This document shows positions 20,118 through 30,400 of a DNA stretch of 64,000 nt, one piece after another. The position numbers and the translations under genes are program-made. The DNA is taken from the NCBI GenBank assembly GCA_019973155.2, contig BPQB01000029.1, forward strand, positions 310,001 through 374,000, given 5' to 3'. Below the pieces are notes generated by a model. That model was given only the letters and a program-made list of their open reading frames with translations, had not been told where the DNA came from and ran no database searches. The stretch is from Phanerochaete sordida. Lineage: Eukaryota; Basidiomycota; Agaricomycetes; Polyporales; Phanerochaetaceae. Each line of letters begins with the position of its first letter. The stretch's first letter is position 1.

Positions 20118-23100
20118 ATGGCGACGCCTCCTCCGAATGGCGCACGACAGACGTCGCGGCTGCTTGCCGCGCTGGACAATCCAGGATCGCTGTTTGACTT
20201 CGCACCAACTCAGCACGCAGGCGAGAAACACGCGCTCAGTAGCAGTCCGCCGCCGTCGACAGGCTACAAGCGGCGAGCAACAGGTTCTGGAGTACGTGCA
20301 TCCGCTCGTGCACTAGCTGCTGCTGCGACCTCCGCACGTGAGTCGCCAGATTCAACGAGTTCATGGTGCAGAGACTGAGCCGGTCTATCTCGCATAGTCG
20401 GCGGCCTCGGCATTTCTGCGACGGATGAAGACATAGACGATAGCGAAGATGAAGAGAAGCCATCGACATCGCAGCGAACATTCCCCAACATACGTGGAGA
20501 ATTCTCAATACATTACGACATCGAGAGTGCAGTCACTCAGCTCGATGTTGGCGGCCAGGACCAGGCTATCAGGTACGCAGCGTCTCCTTGAGAGTGTGCA
20601 TTCATTCAACTGAATTGTATAGGCTCGCAGAATTTGTAACAAGGACCCTTGACAACTCGATGCACGGCATCACCGTGCAGAAAGCCATGGACTACCTGAA
20701 ACTGAAGGAGTACGTCTACCGAGCCACTGCAGCGGCTCGGCTAACAAAGCATTCGGTCCGCAGGAAGAGACACTTGTTACCCGGCATGGAAGTTCGTCTC
20801 CTCGACCACCAGATTGTTGGCGTCAGCTGGTGCGTTACTCGAGCTCGAGGCGAAGCCGCTTGTCGTGACATGTTCTCGACTACAGGATGCTTAGGCAAGA
20901 GCTCGAAACAGCCCACAAAGGAGGTATTATGGCGTGAGTATCTGTGTATTGCGCGTCCTCAACATGTCATATTGACGCATAGACCAGCGACGAGATGGGT
21001 CTTGGTAAGCAAGATGCAGTCGGCTGATTAGCCCAACGGCTGATGACCAGCTTTCTAGGCAAGACTGTCCAGATGATTGCAACCATGGCTATGAACATGC
21101 CTGACGAGGACGAGCAGTGGAGGACTACCCTGGTTGTCGTCCCCGCCGCGCTTCTGCGCCAGGTATGCCCACTCCCTGTCATGGCAATGACTGGGCTCAG
21201 AAACTCCCCAATTATAGTGGAAAGACGAAATTGAGACGAAGACTAATGGTCTCTTCACCGTGCATATTCAGCATGGCAAGGAGAAGCTCAAGAAGCTTGG
21301 GGAATTGAAGAAGAAAGACGTAAGCACCTACGCTTCGTCAACGGCCTGCACCAAAAGCTCATATGTAGACAGGTCATCATTACCACTTACCAAACCCTGA
21401 ACATGGACTTTGCAACCCCGGATGATGTCGAGGAGGACGAAAAGCTCGAATGGGTGATCGAGAATGGGTGCGTGTACCTCCACTTGGCTTTCAGTGATGC
21501 TGAGTTGGCTTGTAGTGGCCCACTTGCGCGCATGAAGTGGTATCGTGTCATCACCGACGAGGCACAATTCATCAGGAATAGGTTCGCATATATGTGCTTG
21601 ATCGATCTCTCGAGCTCATTTCCTCGTACAGGGGAACGCGATCTAGCAAGGCTTGCGCCATGCTGCGCGCGAAATACCGATGGTGTCTCACAGGGACACC
21701 AGTTACCAACACGCTGTGGGTGTGCTGAAGGATTTGGAAGTGCAACCGATGCTGATACCGCCCTCACAGTGCGGACATTTACGGCTTGATCCGCTTCGGA
21801 CACTGGAGGCCTTGGAAGTGCGTCCGTCGTCTCCTGCCTCCCACCAGACCGGCATTGACCCTCGATTTATCCCGCAGCGACTGGTATAGTTTCAATGAAT
21901 TTATTGCCAAGACGCAGCTCGAGGATGCTCCGCTGGCCGGTAGGTTTCCAGGCAGCCGTGATATAGGACTGTCTCTAAAAAAACAACGCAGGACTCCGAG
22001 CACAAGAGGTTCTCAAACCGCTGCTCCTCAGACGCACCAAAGACGCAGAAATCGTGAGTAGTACATTTCTCGAACTATGAAGACTTACTGACTGTGCGGA
22101 TCATCTAGGAAGGCAAGCCGATCCTCCAGCTGCCAGAGAAGCACGTCGATATCGTCCGGCTGCAGTTCTCCAAGGACGAGCGCCAGGTACTGCCGCCCAT
22201 TCGTTGCCGCACCTCCAGCATATTCATGTGGTTTCTCGTAGCTCTACGATCACATCGAAAAGAAGGCCCAGATCCAGATCAACAGGTATCTTCGCCAGGG
22301 TACTATTGTCAAGAAGTACGTCTGAGGATTCTGCTGCTACGGATGACGTACTGACCCATCACACACTTAGCCATTCCGCTGTCCTGGTCTTGATTCTGCG
22401 GTTGCGCCAGCTATGCTGCCACCCAAATCTTGTCCTGGTTCGTCTCATCCCGTAGGCCTGTGCAGCTGACCTGCTGACCAGCTCCTTGCAGCACGACGAC
22501 TCGGGTGACCCTACGATGGCCATGGCCTCGGCTGCCGAGAAGGAGTTCGAACGCGCCAAGAAGGTCATGGGCGTTCGCTGGGCCATGGATGTGCGTGCCT
22601 CACCCCGACCTCCAATCAATGCTCATGCGTCTGCCGTCCATAGATGAAGAAGCAGTTCCTCGATCGTGCCAAGGCAGCGCTGAGAGATTACGACGCCGAA
22701 GACCTCGAAGCGGACGACGGGACGTGTCCTGTCTGTAATGAGAGTGCGGAAAGTCTGTTTGGACTAGTGAGACTGCCCCACTGACTCGATTCGCTTCAGT
22801 GTTCGTCGGCGATAATGGTCTTGTTCTCGCGTGTGGTCATGAGGTGTGCTCCGGTAAGTGAGAGGTTCAGTTAGCGACTTGGCCTCCCATCTAACCTCAC
22901 TGTCGAACAGACTGTTGTCGAGAGCTGGCCAGTGCACCTGTTGTTCATGACGGCATCTTGTGAGTCTGATCACTCGCCATCTCCAGGTCAAGTCTGATAG
23001 GATATTGCAGCGGCGAAGCCGACGATGACACGAATATGCGCGTCGAAGCGGAGTTCGAGAAGGCCGCAGCGAAAGGTCTCCGGCCATGTAGGTGTCCTTG

Positions 23101-24464
23101 ATTGTATTTTATACACGCGTCTAACGACGTACTCAGGTCCCATCTGCAAGAAGATGAACGACCTGCGTCAAAGCGCCACGTTCCGTTCGAGTGCCTTCAA
23201 GCCCACCGAGGATGAGCTGCAGGCAGCCACACGTCGGCGCTACCCAGGGTCCTCGCGAAATGCGTCTGGCAATGGGGCATCAAGCCAGATGCAAAGTCGC
23301 AAGCCCGCGGCGGACGTCATCAACATTGACGACTCGGATGATGAGCTGAGCAGCTCGGACGACGACATCCCAAACCCCGCGGAGCTCCTGAGAAACCATC
23401 GTAATATCAAGACGCCGTCGATGGGCAAGGGGAAGGAGAAGGCCAAACCGTCTCAGGACGATGTATGTCCTAAGGATATTCACTCGTTGGTTGGATGCTC
23501 ACTGTGAACTCAGGAGGTCACAGAGATCACGATGCAAGACGTCCAGGGCACGAACAAGGTGCAGGAGCCATCGCGGGACGTCTTCAAGACATGGGCGCAC
23601 GGCGGTGCGAACGTCGAGCCGAGCGCGAAGATGCTCGCGATGATCGAGCTGCTGAAGGAGTGGGAGGTGACGGGCGACAAGACGATCTGTTTCTCACAGT
23701 GTACGTGCCGCCCTCTGTCCGCGGCCCGCACGGGGCTGACACGATCGACAGGGACGTCCATGCTCGACCTCGTCGAGTCGATCTTCATCCGCAACGGCAT
23801 CCAGAACCTCCGCTACGACGGCTCGATGGGCCGCGATGCGCGCGACTACGTGCTGAAGCGGTTCAAGCAGCCCGGGGGCCCGCGGGTGATCCTCATCAGG
23901 TGCGCCCAGCACGCGCGCGCGGCCCTGCAGACACTGATCCCGACGGCGCGCAGCACGAAGTGCGGCGGCGTAGGTTTGAACCTTGTGTCGGCGAACCGCA
24001 TCATAAAGTGCGTCGATTGCACCGCGATCCGAGCGTGCTGCTGACGCGTGGGCTAGCCTCGATCTCTCGTGGAACTATGCGTCCGAGTCGCAGGCGTACG
24101 ACCGCGTGCACCGGCTCGGGCAGGAGAAGGAGGTCTTCGTCAAGCGGCTCGTCGTGGACGACACCCTCGAGGAACGGTACGTCCCGGCCGCGAGGTGTAT
24201 AGGAGTGAGAGCTCATCTCCGCCGTGCAGCATGCTGAAGCTGCAGGACACGAAGACGGGCCTTGCCGAAGCCGCGCTCGGCGAGGGCGGCGGCGTGAAGT
24301 TGCACAAGCTCAGCGTGAAGGAGCTCAAGGATGTGAGTCGTCCTGCACCGTTTTTGAGGATACTTGTCTGAGCATCTGCGACGTAGCTGTTCGGAATGTC
24401 CAAGCCCAAGGACGACCCTCGCAACCAGTCTACGCTCGACCAATTCGGACAGGGACAAGACTAG
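20118..24464 (+). CDS. SNF2-family helicase with RING finger (Rad5/Rad16/Uls1 group)
   Basis: I could place 29 exons summing to 952 aa with every junction in frame: 20118-20337, 20398-20572, 20623-20709, 20764-20829, 20886-20933, 20988-21004, 21059-21162, 21218-21319, 21373-21467, 21516-21581, 21632-21715, 21770-21817, 21878-21939, 21992-22053, 22109-22186, 22242-22315, 22371-22437, 22492-22590, 22644-22752, 22800-22853, 22911-22959, 23011-23087, 23137-23462, 23514-23700, 23752-23899, 23954-24007, 24057-24176, 24230-24332, 24387-24464. Helicase motifs: DEMGLGKTVQ (I), DEAQFIRN (II), [11 protein letters not shown] (III), TICFSQWTSM (IV), [12 protein letters not shown] (V), DRVHRLGQ (VI). A C3HC4 RING ([24 protein letters not shown]) sits between the two helicase lobes, the mark of the Rad5/Rad16/Uls1 branch of nuclear DNA-dependent ATPases with ubiquitin-ligase activity. 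No HIRAN domain is seen, so Uls1- or Rad16-like is more likely than Rad5. The 22752/22800 junction is the least certain. Confidence 0.9.
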
Positions 24465-24700
24465 CCACCTTTTGCATCACGGACGTTCATTCTCACATAC
24501 TTACATTAGCAGGTCCTGTTGTTGTAAATTATACCCAGCGTAGTTGTACTTACTGTACCATACTATCATGCATATGGCTTCCTACTCCCCTATCGATGCA
24601 GACACTGCTGCAAGGCCACCAGAAGAACCCTTGACATCCCACGCTGCGCCTCAATCACGACTAGCGGGCGATGTCATGAGGCGGCGTTCCCGAAGGCCCT
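24465..24700. other. 3' flank of the helicase gene up to the retrotransposon
   Basis: 236 bp of non-coding sequence ending in the left target duplication GCCCT (24696-24700). Confidence 0.5.
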
Positions 24701-25023
24701 TGTGACGTCGCTCGGCGTCGCGAGTGGGACACGAGGATGGCGCGCGGCGGGCGAAGTGGTTTACCAGCGCCGAGGCGCGGGACGGGGCGGGGCGGCAGCC
24801 TCGTCCGTCGAAATTACAGTCAGAATACGAGAACCGCGACGCGGTTGCAGTGGAGAATAACAGATAGAATCGCAATATGGAGAGTACACGTAGAGTCACA
24901 CGACCTAGGGTCTGTGGGAGAGATGGTTCGAAAGCTAGCTAGTAGGCGCTCGGCCGGCGGTTACATATCGGTCAGGGGCACGTGACCGCGCACGCTCACG
25001 GATACCTACAACGTCCGGTCACA
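24701..25023 (-). repeat. 3' LTR
   Basis: One base different from the 5' LTR over 323 bp. The stop codon of the extra ORF lies only eight bases inside it. A short purine-rich patch (AGGTGGG on the minus strand) next to the boundary is the only candidate polypurine tract and is weak. Confidence 0.95.
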
Positions 25024-25031
25024 AAGCCCAC

Positions 25032-27272
25032 CTATTCGAGAGGGTGCGCAGGGTCGTGCTCGACGAAGCCCGGCCGGGCGAATAGGTCGATCGCCGACGG
25101 GTGAACTTCGTGCGCGTCGGCGACGATAGCAGCAGCCCTCGCGGCCGCGGGGACGTACGCCGTCGAGTTGCGGATCTTGGACGGGCGACGACCCCAGTCG
25201 TCGCGCCAGTACCCGACGGCGCGAGGGATGGCGGTGCGGTCGCGGATGGACTTGACTCGCTCGACGAACCAGTCCTCGAGGTTCGGGGACCAGATGCCCG
25301 TCCATTTGTAGCAGTTGGTGAGCACATGCATCGGGGGCCAGAAGGAAACGTCCAGGTCGCATTGTCCGAGGAGCAGTTGGACCAGCGGATCGTCGTGCGG
25401 CTCGGCGTACACCTCCGAGCAATAGGGGCTGCGCGCTTCCAAGGGAGCGCCGATGTCGTAGGCGACCCATGCGTCGGACGGCGCGACGGCGGCGTGCGTA
25501 AGGACCTCGCGTCCGAAAAACTCCAAAGCCAGGCGCCAGACGATCGCACCGTAGAACGGTAGGCGCCGAATGTGTGGGTAGTGCGCAACACGTTCGATGG
25601 TGCGGAGGTACGCCAAGCAGTAGTCTTGCGGCGTGCGCGAGCGCAGCACGGGAATCGGAGCTTCGGGTAGCTGCAGGAGCCAGGTAGGTTCGAATCGGCG
25701 CTGGTGCACTTCGTTGCGAGCCCGCTCCCTCTCCCGTCCACGGTAGAAGGCGGCGAACTCGGCTGAGAAGAGCGGCCGGAACGGGAGGCCGAACTGCAGG
25801 GCGAGCGTCCAAAGGTCCGAACGGTCGACGTCGTCGTTCGTGAGGAGGTGGTACAGCATGTGCACCTCGGTCGTCGGGGGAACCGCGATGGCGCAGTGGT
25901 TAACGAAGGAGGAGTTGGCCCCAAGCGCGAAGTCGCCGAGGATGTCCGCGCTGGACTTTCCTTCAGCGTACAGTCCGAGCTCGAACGTCATCCGGTCGAT
26001 CCGGTCGACGAGCAGCGCGACGTCCTCGCCTTCAGATCTCTGGGGTTCTCCGTCCTCCGCTCCCACCTCTTCTTCATCGTCGTCGCGTGTTTCGGGCCTC
26101 GGGGTCGTAAGGCGCGTCATTAGCGTGGGCGGGGACCTCATCGCGTCTGGGTTGGAGGCGTTCGTCGTTACACGGAAAGGGAGTATTTCGTCGAAACGGA
26201 GCGGGTATCCGGGCGATAGAGGCTCGATGTCGTCCTCGTCGAGCGAGGGATCAGTCGGGGAAGGAGGAGCCGAGTCGGGTGAGTAGGGGGAGTCTTCGTA
26301 GTACACGCGCACGTTAATACGTTCCAGGTCGTTGATGAAGTCGTCGTGGTGCATATCGGCGTCAAGATATCGCTTAAGCTTGGGTCGCATGACGAGGCCG
26401 GCGGGCGTGTCTCGCCTCGCGGCCTGCACGATCACGCGCGGGGGACGCGTGTGGGCGTTCGGGATCGAGATGTCGTTATCGGGGTAGTCGGCTCGGAACG
26501 CTTTCAGCTCGGGATCCGACTGCTGCGCTGAGCCCCAGAGGTACGCAATCGGGATGCCCCGACGCTTCCACAGGGCCCAATCGCCAGCGAACCGGTCGCC
26601 CACCGCGTCCAAGTCGACCGCTACGCCCGCCCGCTCCAGGTGCTCCGCGAAGCAGTCCAGGAAATTGTTCAGCACGGGGTCGCTGACTCGCGGGCGGGTG
26701 ATGGGCATGAGCGGGGTCTTGGCGACGTACCACGAGATGTACGCCAACCGCGCGCGCAGGTGAACTTTCCAGGCCTGCAAGGCGTCGTCAGCAGCCCGTG
26801 CGTCCGGGAACGGCCCCTTCGGCGCGCGGTACGGCCCCAAGAAGGGTATGTGCTGCGAGAACAGCCCCCACATGCCCACCAGGCGCTCGATGTTGTCGTC
26901 GAAGAAACCGCCTAGGCGATAGTCTTCGCTGTGGAAGTCCCACTGCGTGTCGTCCCCGTCCTTGATCGGGGAGATGCGGTAAGGACTATCGAAGATCCAG
27001 TCCCAGCCGAGCGGTAGCCAGCGGCCCTTGCGCGGCGCAAAGGGAGCCCAAGGCTGTGAGGGGCGGTACGGCGCGAAGTCCTGTGCCGCTCCGAGCTCGA
27101 ACTCGAGCTTGTCCTCCGGGTAGAGGTCGAGCTTCCCGTCGGGCTTGAGGGCGTCCGCCGGAGGGAATTGTCGTTTCCGCGGGTCGGGCACGTTGAGGAT
27201 GTACCACAGCCTTCCGCCCTGGCGGTAGGCGACCCCGGAGGTGGGCGGCGTGAACTGGTCGGAAAAGATCAT
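25032..27272 (-). CDS. Retrotransposon extra ORF between pol and 3' LTR, unknown function
   Basis: A continuous 746-codon ORF starting ATG at 27272, 171 nt downstream of the pol stop, in the position env occupies in retroviruses. It has no signal peptide or membrane segment, so it is not an envelope protein of the usual kind. The sequence is Trp/Tyr/Pro-rich near the start (GWDWIFDSPYRISP), has an acidic low-complexity middle (DDDEEEVGAEDGE) and a globular C-terminal half (WRLALEFFGREVLTH, WFVERVKSIRDR). I recognise no reverse transcriptase, integrase, protease or chromatin domain. Its open frame in an element with nearly identical LTRs suggests it is under selection or newly acquired. It may be expressed from a subgenomic or spliced RNA or by re-initiation. 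Confidence 0.85.
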   Translation of the reverse strand: MIFSDQFTPPTSGVAYRQGGRLWYILNVPDPRKRQFPPADALKPDGKLDLYPEDKLEFELGAAQDFAPYRPSQPWAPFAPRKGRWLPLGWDWIFDSPYRISPIKDGDDTQWDFHSEDYRLGGFFDDNIERLVGMWGLFSQHIPFLGPYRAPKGPFPDARAADDALQAWKVHLRARLAYISWYVAKTPLMPITRPRVSDPVLNNFLDCFAEHLERAGVAVDLDAVGDRFAGDWALWKRRGIPIAYLWGSAQQSDPELKAFRADYPDNDISIPNAHTRPPRVIVQAARRDTPAGLVMRPKLKRYLDADMHHDDFINDLERINVRVYYEDSPYSPDSAPPSPTDPSLDEDDIEPLSPGYPLRFDEILPFRVTTNASNPDAMRSPPTLMTRLTTPRPETRDDDEEEVGAEDGEPQRSEGEDVALLVDRIDRMTFELGLYAEGKSSADILGDFALGANSSFVNHCAIAVPPTTEVHMLYHLLTNDDVDRSDLWTLALQFGLPFRPLFSAEFAAFYRGRERERARNEVHQRRFEPTWLLQLPEAPIPVLRSRTPQDYCLAYLRTIERVAHYPHIRRLPFYGAIVWRLALEFFGREVLTHAAVAPSDAWVAYDIGAPLEARSPYCSEVYAEPHDDPLVQLLLGQCDLDVSFWPPMHVLTNCYKWTGIWSPNLEDWFVERVKSIRDRTAIPRAVGYWRDDWGRRPSKIRNSTAYVPAAARAAAIVADAHEVHPSAIDLFARPGFVEHDPAHPLE

Positions 27273-27443
27273 GGCGAGAGCGGAGAGTCGAGAGTTGCGA
27301 TCGGAAGAGGAGAGAGAGCAAGTGCTGGATCGTAGGAATGAACGAGGACGGGGCAGGAGGCCCCAGACAGGTAGCCTATTATAGGGGAAGGTAGGGTAGA
27401 TTAGAACGTGTTCGTAATAGCAATTCCCGCTTAGCGAGAGGAG

Positions 27444-30400
27444 TCAGAGTCCGTGCTTCTCCCGGTATTCGAAGAGGCGTCTCGGCGCGTTACGCAGGTC
27501 GCGTGCTGAGACCCAGGAGTCGTACAGGGGCGAATACCCGCTCCATCTCACTAGAAATTCCGTGCGACCCGTACGCCTGTCGAATCGATGGCCCACGACC
27601 TTATCGACTTGATACTCTTCCGAGGCCGGCTTCGAAGTACGCGTGTCGGGCAGGGTCGTGCGAGGCCCGAGTTCGTCGGGGGAGGCCTGGTATCGCCGTA
27701 GGTGCTGCAAATTGAACACGTTGGACCCGACGAAGGTGTCCGGCAAGTCCAGCCTGTACGTGTTAGGTCCTACTCTCTCCTGCACCGCGAAGGGTCCTAA
27801 CAATCGCTGCGAGAGCTTCGCGGCTTCGCCCTTCGACTCCAGCCATTGAAGGGCATGGGGGTCGATCAGCACCAGCTGTCCAGGCTCCAAGTCCAGGCTC
27901 TTCCGTCCTTTGTTGTAGGCGTTCGCCTGTTTCTCCTGGGAGCGCGCTATAGCGTCTCTCGCGATCTCGCGAACAGCCGAGATCTTTTCCAGAAAATCTC
28001 GCGCCTTGCCGTTGCGCACGTCCCGGAGGACGTCGTCCGCGTTCCTCAGACCCGTCAGCGTGTCCCTCGGCTGGAAGCCGTAAAGCACGAAGAATGGGCT
28101 CATCCCGGTGGACCCCGCGGGCAGGGCGTTGTACGCGTGTTCCAACAGAGGGAGGTACCGGGGCCAGTCCGTTTTGTCTTTCGCTACGAACGCGCGGAGC
28201 ATGACCTCCATCTGCTTGTTGATGACTTCCGTTTGGCCGTCGTGCTGCGGATGGTGCGAAGCGGACAGCCACATGTCCGTCTTCAGCCATACGGCGACCG
28301 CTTTCCAGAAATCGTGCGTCCAGCGGGGGTCTCGGTCTGATATGAGGCCTTCCGGGACGCCGAACTTGCATATGACGTTCTGTACGAAGAGCCACGCGAA
28401 TCCTTTGGTGGTGAGGCCCGTAGTCGTCGGCACAAACAGGGCCAGCTTCGAAAGTCGGTCCACTAACACCCAAATCGCGTTGAACCCCTCTGACATGGGC
28501 AGGCCCGTTACGAGATCCATGGAGACGACTTCAAATGGTCTCGTTGGAATGGGGTTAGGGTGCAGGAGCCCGAAGCGCTTGAAGTTCGCCGGCTTCACTT
28601 TCTGGCAGACGTCGCACGTAGCGCAGTATTTCTTGATGTCTACGCTCATTCGGTGCCAGTAGAAGGTGCGTCGTAACTTCTCCAGTGACTTCTCGTAACC
28701 TGCGTGAGCTGATTCGAAGGGTGATTCGTGTACATGACGGAGAACTTCGTTCCGCAAAACCGCTGGTACGCAGAGTCGAGGCTGGAAGTCCGCATCCCTG
28801 AAGTACAGGAGGCCGCTATCGTCCCGGAAGAATCTTCGGGCCGGGTGCCACGATTCCGACCGGTTGACCGGATCCTCCCATCGAGCCTTCAGGTACGCGT
28901 CCTTCTTGTATCCCTCGACGAACGCTCTTCGCTTCCCTTCGCTCATGTGTATCGCTATGGGTGCCGGTGGCGGATTGTCCGACTGCCAGTCCTTCAGCCT
29001 CTCGAAAGGGTCTCGGCCGGACGATTCTTCCTCTTCGGAGCCGGCGGTCGGCTCAGGAGTCGGCGGGCTAGGGCTCGGTACAGCAGGATCCCCTGCCTCC
29101 TGAGAGCCCGGCTCCGCGACTTCCTTCGCGCGTTCGGCCTTGGCCTTGGCTCTGGTTACTGCCAAAGCAGTTGCCTCGAATCCGGCTGGCCGGCAGCCTT
29201 CCGCCCAGAAAATCATCCGAGGCTGGCTAGCCGCTTCGTGCTCTTGGGCTGCCGCGATATCCACGTTATCCGGTACGATAGCTCGGGATGGGTCTTTGGT
29301 CGGCGATTGATGTTCCGGCGGTCCACGCACCTCGCCCGTGTCGCGGTCCCGAGGTAATCGCGACAGAGGGTCGACGTTCGAGTGAATCCGCCCCGGCCGG
29401 TGACAAATGACGAGCCCGGGCTTGTACGCCGAGAATACCGCCCCCCAAGCGGCTAGTCGCCGGTTAGCGTTCTCGTACGTGTGCGCCCATTGCAGTGCTG
29501 AGTGGTCTGTCACTAGGGCGACCTTTTCGCCTTCGATGAACGGCTGGAACTTGACCAACCCCTCCTTCGCAGCGAGAGCTTCTCGCTCAGTGGCGGAATA
29601 GTTCCGTTCCGCCGGCTTGAAGGTCCTGGACCAGTACCCGATGACGCGCTCGACGTGTACGGGCGACGAGTCGAGCTCCTTTCCCCATCGGTCTTGAAAC
29701 TGCGAGTCGTCCGGCGCCGCCGGCAACGACGTTACCAAGCGAGGCACGTCGGTCCGTTCCTTGTACGCTTTCTCCAACCGCTCGTAGTACTTAGATCCCT
29801 TCAGATCGCCCACCGCGATCGGTTGCACTTGCTGCAGCGCACATCCCAGGGCTTCATCACTCGCGTCCGTGTAAAGCCGGTACGGACGACCTTCCATCGG
29901 ATGTCCGAGCACCGGGGCTTCTTGTAGCGCGCTCTTGAGGGAGTCAAACGCGTGCTGCTCCACGTCGGTCCAGTTCCATCGCGCATTCTTCTTGAGTAGC
30001 GCAAACAACGGGGCCGCCACCATGGCGTAGAAAGGCACGAAGGCGGAGAAGTACCCCGCCATCCCTAGGAAGGTCTGCAGCTGTTGCCTGTTCGACGGAG
30101 CCTGCAACTCGAGTACCGCTCGGACCTTCTCTTGATGCGTCGACAGGCCCAAGCGAGAGACCTTGTGGCCTAGGAGTAAGACCGAGGAGTAGAACAAGTG
30201 GCACTTCGCTGGAGACAAAGTGAGCCCCGCGTTCTCGCACGCCCCAAGGACCTTGTCTAGGTGCTTGATGTGCTCCTCGTAGGTCTTGGAGTACACCACT
30301 ATGTCGTCGATATACACCAGACAAAACAGCCAAAGGAAGGGCGCCAGAATCGTTTGCATGGTCCTTTGGAATATCGAGGGTCCGTTCATCAGCCCGAAAG

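Noticed and set aside
24651..24899. 82-codon minus ORF repeated at 35500-35742
   Set aside because: Both copies lie in the LTRs; their identity reflects LTR duplication, not a gene family.
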